From a virus, in IMG/VR virus record IMGVR_UViG_3300020187_000015, positions 41,789 through 105,788 of that record: a stretch of DNA of 64,000 nt; one strand, 5' to 3'. Position 1 is the first letter of the stretch, and each line of letters begins with the position of its first letter. A model generated the notes under the pieces. That model was given only the letters and a program-made list of their open reading frames with translations, was not told the origin of the DNA and did not search any database. The translations under genes and the position numbers were made by a program. This document shows, piece by piece, positions 59,707 through 64,000 of the stretch.

Positions 59707-61215
59707 TTATTTACCCGCAAGTTCGAATTCGAAGTTTTCAAATTCATCTTTAAGGGATTTGTATTCATGTTGAGAGTTAGTAACTTCTTCTGTTGCTGAA
59801 TTGGAAGCTTCGGTGATTACCGCCTCTGCTTCTTCTTCCGCCGCAGCTTCTGCTACACACTCTTCGGTTTCTTCTGAATCGGACTCTTCTTGAGAGACTT
59901 CTTCACTAGCTTCTGCCTTTAAGTGACTTCCAGCTAAAATTTTAAATCTACTAAGCCAAGCGCCATACTGCTCTTCATCTATATTCTTGATTTCTTCAGC
60001 AACAACCTTCGCTACTTCGCCTTCAAGATTAAATTCAGAACTTAGAGCAGTCATTCTTTCGTCGAATACTCTTTGTTTTTCTTGCGCTTCAACTTTGTCT
60101 TTAATTTCAGAAAGTTCGGAGTCTTGAGCGGCCTTAGCTGCTTCAAGTTCTGCTATTTTCGTCTCCAACGTCGCACGAGCTTCTTCGGCCTGTACGATAA
60201 GTGCATCTTTTTCGGAGATGGAAGCTGCAAACTCTTCACTCTTCGCACGAATTTCGTCGGCGATAGCGGAAGCTTGAGCTTTATCAACTACGGAATCGAA
60301 ATTCGCTTCCAAAGATGCAAGGGTAGTTACATTAACTTCATCACCAGAGGTAATAGAAGCTAGCGCATTTTTATAATCTGTAATATTTGAGATCTTCATT
60401 GCTTTATTTGGTTTTACATTTATTTTCACTGTTTGTGAATTTTTTTTATTATTATTTTTAATAATTTTAGACTCGGAAGTAATTATACCTTTAACATCAG
60501 CCGCAGGGTTCTTTACTATGCCAGCACCTAAAAATAATTTTTCTCCTTTTATCAGCCTATAGATAGGAGAACCATCATAGTCTCCATTTCCTCCATAGCA
60601 CCTTAAGAAGGGTTTCATTTTTTCAATTTCTCTCTTATCAGAAACTATGTCACCCTCGGCAACATACTTTGATCCCTTTAAGATTTCAAAGTCATTGAAA
60701 TATACTTCCCAAGACATAGAAGCCATTCCATATTCTTCGCTATCCTCTTCGGAAGCTTGAACTAAAAATTCAGCTAGGTCTGGGTTAACACTTTTCCAGA
60801 TATATCCAGTGCCTCCAACTACGACTGGACCGTCGTAGTCTTTTAGGCTACTTTCCTCTATCATCTCCCTATCTTCAGAATACTTTCTGTAGAAAGGGCT
60901 AATCAGAGATCCTACGATCATATCTTCCTCGTGTTCTAAATTTAAATATTTATTAGGTACTTGCTTAGCAAGCTCAAGCGCTCCTTCTCTATCGACCAGA
61001 TCTCCATTTTTATTTGCATTGTCTGAAACATACAAGTCCGCAGAAAGAAATAATAGGTCTGGATTTTTCTCAAAGTCACCTTCTGATACATTCAAAGTAT
61101 CCTTTAAATTTTGTAAAGAAGCCTTCGATAGATTAGAAGTGGTTAGAGATACGACGTTTGCCTTAGAAAGGAAGGTACTTTTATATTTGAATTTGTCACT
61201 TAACGAAGAGCGCAT
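59707..61215 (-). CDS. Prohead protease fused to scaffold (502 aa)
   Basis: Residues 50-245 form a protease-like domain: a His in KYLNLEHEEDMIVGSLI (H95), a Ser in GMASMSWEVYFNDFEI (S166/S168), and GAGIVKNPAADV at its end. Residues 273-502 form a scaffold: a coiled coil (DALIVQAEEARATLETKIAE, LEAAKAAQDSELSEIKDK) and an acidic C-terminus. A Met at residue 273 (AMKISNITDYKNALAS) could start a separate scaffold product. After assembly the protease should remove the scaffold (family knowledge). Confidence 0.75.
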   Translation of the reverse strand: MRSSLSDKFKYKSTFLSKANVVSLTTSNLSKASLQNLKDTLNVSEGDFEKNPDLLFLSADLYVSDNANKNGDLVDREGALELAKQVPNKYLNLEHEEDMIVGSLISPFYRKYSEDREMIEESSLKDYDGPVVVGGTGYIWKSVNPDLAEFLVQASEEDSEEYGMASMSWEVYFNDFEILKGSKYVAEGDIVSDKREIEKMKPFLRCYGGNGDYDGSPIYRLIKGEKLFLGAGIVKNPAADVKGIITSESKIIKNNNKKNSQTVKINVKPNKAMKISNITDYKNALASITSGDEVNVTTLASLEANFDSVVDKAQASAIADEIRAKSEEFAASISEKDALIVQAEEARATLETKIAELEAAKAAQDSELSEIKDKVEAQEKQRVFDERMTALSSEFNLEGEVAKVVAEEIKNIDEEQYGAWLSRFKILAGSHLKAEASEEVSQEESDSEETEECVAEAAAEEEAEAVITEASNSATEEVTNSQHEYKSLKDEFENFEFELAGK

Positions 61216-61250
61216 ATAGTTATATACATGGTAACACCAAACTTGAGAAG

Positions 61251-63260
61251 TTATTTGGAGTGATAAATCAACATACCCATAAAGTCGTCACTAAGCTCAA
61301 AATCATTACAAATGCTCTCAATCTGATTTTCGATATCTGTATTGCTCAATACAATTTTCTTTTCTATTACCTCTTCAATCGCTTTTTTCCAGTCCTTTAT
61401 TTCATAATTCTTGGATATGTTGTAAGCTATAGACTTTGTAATTTCTTTCTGCTTTTCACTAACTTCTTCTATCCCGTATTTCTTAGCAAAGGAGCTATTG
61501 GTATCTTCCTTAAGACTATCATACTCTGACAATACATCTTTAAGGCTCTTGATTGAAAGCTGTTCAATGCTGCCGACTCTTCTTTGTCTTACTTCATTGA
61601 ATCCAGAATCCTTACTTGGAGGCCTTCCGACTTGATTGGCAGAAGGCTCCTTATCATTATTTCCTGTGTCAGCATCCAAAGGATTATATTGACTATTGTT
61701 GAAAATTTGAGGGAAATATATATCTTCCTCTTTTTGCTTTTTAAACTTTCTTTGAGAAAGAATACTCTCATGAGAGTTCGGAAGCATTCCATTTTTAGTT
61801 GCTTCAAAAAGTTCCTCTGGAGTTAGGAATCCAAGCTCTGCCATTCTAGTATAAACTCTAAACATCTGGGCATCATCTTCTAGACTTACGGAAGAAAGCT
61901 TTACAGTTGGCTTGGCATTAAATCCCATCTTCTTGCAGACATCGCTAAGCTCATCTTCAAGCCATCTTTTAAATATGTTTTGACCTTTCTGAAGTCTTTC
62001 GCAAAATATTTTTACCTTAGTAACCGAATTAGAGAATGTTTCGTTTCCTCCAAATACAGTTTGCAAGCCTTCTCTAATATCTTCGTTGACTTGCTCATAC
62101 TTAGCCTTCCCGATGATCTTATCAATATCTGGGATTACATATTCTGCTTTTGTAGTGTAATCGGCCACTAGTACTCGTTGAGCTTTCTTGTTCTCAAATA
62201 GAGTTTTCATATAAGCCATATGCTCAGGATTTGGAGGAAGTTCAGTTCCGTCTCTACCCTTAGCCCCTCCCATAGTAAGAAGAAGAAGCATACTGTCCAA
62301 AGAGCTAATAATCTGCCTATCAGCATTTTTCATTTCCATTTTTAGTTCGATATCATCCAGTACCCCGTAGAATAGAGGAACAGCAAAGTATTCGTAATCC
62401 TGCTTCTGGTAGAAGATAGAATCAACATTCTCTAAAGCTACCCGTAAAGTTTCTTGAGAGCTGCCATAGTTTTCACTATAATTTTGTATTTGAACTTGTA
62501 TGTCTTTGTCTAAGTTGTTGAAAATAGCCTTCTCAGTTGGAGTCTTTGGATTTTTAAGTCTCTGTATTTCGTAAGGGCTAAGTATCTTGTATACTGCAGA
62601 GTCATATGTTACTCCACCTTCAAGGGCTACTTGAGCTGGGTTAAGAACTGTATACTTTACTGGTATATTGACACTGCCGCTTTTAACATCTCTTAAGCTG
62701 GTAATATCTTTCTTATCTACCTTCCCACCTATTTTATAAATAAAAAGGTTACAAGATCTGTAAAGCTCTCTATAGAATTGTTCAGAGAATCCCTGCATAT
62801 TGACGGCTTCTAGCCATCCTTTGCAAAATGCTTTTGCAGAGCTATTTTTATCGCTGATTTGAATCTCTGAAACGGAGAACTCTACCATAGTTTCTATAGT
62901 ATTTCTAAACAGCTGAAATTCTTCCCAAGCCTTTTGGCACAAGTATACAACCTCTTGAATGCCAATATACCCATCTGAGTGTCTACGATAAATAGTCCCT
63001 CTACCTATTAGATTTGGAAATCTTGCCGCCAACTCGCTGTCAACGCCCAAAGCACTATCAAAAGTTCTTCCTAGAAAGCCGCTCCTGCTGTTGCCTCCTC
63101 CTACCATCCCAATACTCTTTTCGATATTCTCTCTGCTAGAGAAGACATCGTTATAAGTTAATTCTGGCTGTTGAGTAGAAGCTTCCGCTTCTTTCTGAGC
63201 ATAGTATGCTTTTCTATCTTTATGATATAGAGAATTTGAGTTGTACTTCTTTTTTGCCAT
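61251..63260 (-). CDS. Portal protein (669 aa)
   Basis: IGIQEVVYLCQKAWEEFQLF, RNTIETMVEFSVSEIQI and YTVLNPAQVALEGGVTYDS are typical portal features, followed by LEDELSDVCKKMGFNA and LGFLTPEELFEATKNGML, the stem/wing and late helix of portals. It lies next to the terminase gene. The C-terminal 150 residues (after about 520) are charged and may be an extra domain. A TGTAATA box is 8 bp before the ATG. Confidence 0.85.
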   Translation of the reverse strand: MAKKKYNSNSLYHKDRKAYYAQKEAEASTQQPELTYNDVFSSRENIEKSIGMVGGGNSRSGFLGRTFDSALGVDSELAARFPNLIGRGTIYRRHSDGYIGIQEVVYLCQKAWEEFQLFRNTIETMVEFSVSEIQISDKNSSAKAFCKGWLEAVNMQGFSEQFYRELYRSCNLFIYKIGGKVDKKDITSLRDVKSGSVNIPVKYTVLNPAQVALEGGVTYDSAVYKILSPYEIQRLKNPKTPTEKAIFNNLDKDIQVQIQNYSENYGSSQETLRVALENVDSIFYQKQDYEYFAVPLFYGVLDDIELKMEMKNADRQIISSLDSMLLLLTMGGAKGRDGTELPPNPEHMAYMKTLFENKKAQRVLVADYTTKAEYVIPDIDKIIGKAKYEQVNEDIREGLQTVFGGNETFSNSVTKVKIFCERLQKGQNIFKRWLEDELSDVCKKMGFNAKPTVKLSSVSLEDDAQMFRVYTRMAELGFLTPEELFEATKNGMLPNSHESILSQRKFKKQKEEDIYFPQIFNNSQYNPLDADTGNNDKEPSANQVGRPPSKDSGFNEVRQRRVGSIEQLSIKSLKDVLSEYDSLKEDTNSSFAKKYGIEEVSEKQKEITKSIAYNISKNYEIKDWKKAIEEVIEKKIVLSNTDIENQIESICNDFELSDDFMGMLIYHSK

Positions 63261-63268
63261 TTGGTAGA

Positions 63269-63275
63269 TATTACA
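63269..63275 (-). promoter_or_regulatory. TGTAATA late-promoter-like box
   Basis: Minus-strand ATGTAATA, 8 bp, then the ATG of the portal gene at 63260. It lies in the 39-bp gap behind the terminase gene. Confidence 0.4.
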
Positions 63276-63299
63276 TTTAATGTGACTTTATGTGAAAGA

Positions 63300-64000
63300 T
63301 TAGAACATCATAGGAGGAACCCAAGTAGATACCTCTTCTTCGTCCGTTTCGTTAAGTAACTGATAGCATTTTCTGCCCCAATTTGCAAGTAAAAGTGACG
63401 AATAGCTATCCTTCCTTGGCTTATCTGGCGTATTCATCTTTCTCATTGTTGTTGGCAAATCAAAAGTTTGATGCCCTTGAGCAGACGCAATCATTTTAAC
63501 ATTTGCGCATTCTGTTTTGGATTGTGATATTAATCTGACTTGATGTTCAACGAAATCATACTGCTTTTTTTTCAACCAATCTTCTTCATTGAAGTTGTCC
63601 TCATTTTCCTGTCCATATATATAATATATTTTATCCATAGGAATATCCTTTTTCCTTACCATGCTCTCAAATTCGCTGTCAATAGGAGCAGATGCAAAGA
63701 ATAACTTTCCCCTGTCAAAGCACATTTGCATATACTCATTAGCCTCTCTAATCCATCCAGTATTAAAGTTTTGAATATGCACAATCTTTCTAGAACCTAA
63801 ATCATAAGAGTACTTACTATTTCTGACATCTTTTTCCGAATCAAACTTAGCTTCGAAGTCTTCCAGTTTTAAATTCCTCTCTTTAAATAAAGAGGAATTA
63901 TTCCAAGTATCTAAAGATTGTCTAGCGCCAGCGAAATCCATACAAATATATTCGATATTAAAATGGGTGATCAAATAAATTATATAATTAATAATATTTT
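63300..64000 (-). CDS. terL: Terminase large subunit, C-terminal nuclease part (cut by window edge)
   Basis: The frame is open to the right edge, so only the C-terminal 230 or so residues are seen. KIVHIQNFNTGWIREANEYM, KLFFASAPIDSEFESMV and, near the end, AQGHQTFDLPTTMRKM with RKDSYSSLLLANWGRKCYQL match the RNase H-like nuclease half of large terminases, where the D-x-Y-S segment holds a catalytic acidic residue. Its place before the portal gene supports this. The ATPase half lies outside the window. Confidence 0.72.
   Translation of the reverse strand, partial: NIINYIIYLITHFNIEYICMDFAGARQSLDTWNNSSLFKERNLKLEDFEAKFDSEKDVRNSKYSYDLGSRKIVHIQNFNTGWIREANEYMQMCFDRGKLFFASAPIDSEFESMVRKKDIPMDKIYYIYGQENEDNFNEEDWLKKKQYDFVEHQVRLISQSKTECANVKMIASAQGHQTFDLPTTMRKMNTPDKPRKDSYSSLLLANWGRKCYQLLNETDEEEVSTWVPPMMF

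Noticed and set aside
1-64000. tRNA genes, rRNA, integrase, attachment sites or insertion sequences
   Set aside because: I looked in the intergenic gaps for cloverleaf-like or terminal-repeat patterns and saw none. A covariance-model search was not possible, so a missed tRNA cannot be fully excluded.
30217-64000. Tail sheath, endolysin or holin
   Set aside because: No gene in the virion block shows sheath or muralytic motifs. They may be absent or outside the window, so nothing was called.

Overview
The window looks like part of a large, AT-rich, tailed double-stranded DNA phage genome. No bacterial housekeeping genes, tRNA genes, integrase or rRNA were seen. Genes are tightly packed, with no gap above about 150 bp, many ATGA or TAATG overlaps, and several factor-independent terminators. 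The host cannot be named. ADP-heptose-type sugar enzymes suggest a Gram-negative-like envelope, and a class I ribonucleotide reductase suggests growth with oxygen. No sheath was recognised next to the tail tube, and the tape measure is 1922 aa, so a long-tailed siphovirus-like virion is the most likely reading (inference).

Layout. (1) 1-4228, minus strand: three tandem fibre-like genes sharing an N-terminal module, two of them visibly carrying BspA-type leucine-rich repeats, plus two phage-type hypothetical genes. (2) 4291-6126, minus: a sigma-70-like factor, a GT-B glycosyltransferase and a small basic protein in one operon ending at a terminator. (3) 6205-12487, plus: an HTH protein followed by a pair of operator-like palindromes, then glycosyltransferase-like and methyltransferase-like genes, with a duplicated promoter/hairpin module. 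(4) 12598-30179, plus: nucleotide metabolism (NrdB, NrdA), GDP-mannose dehydratase, RecA-like recombinase, nucleases, metallophosphoesterase, DnaB-like helicase, TOPRIM primase and SSB-like protein. Interleaved with these are a split HldE-like kinase/nucleotidyltransferase pair and a GT4/GT9 heptosyltransferase-like system. (5) 30217-64000, minus: the virion module in the order terminase (partial, right edge), portal, protease-scaffold, decoration protein, major capsid protein, connectors, tail tube, tape measure, tail proteins, LamG-like tail protein, tail hub, a giant Thr-Gly-rich protein and a disulfide-rich protein.

How it may work together. The plus strand carries replication and sugar-modification functions and the minus strand carries late structural functions. 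A phage sigma factor sits at the divergent point near 6.1-6.2 kb. Several plus-strand promoters resemble TTGACA-N16/17-TATAAT and stand only 5-8 bp from an ATG. Several late minus-strand genes carry a GTGTAATA-like box 6-10 bp from their ATG. Both patterns predict leaderless or nearly leaderless mRNAs. This is the most interesting system-level signal here, together with the phage-encoded ADP-heptose-like pathway and the reused promoter/hairpin/start-codon cassette.
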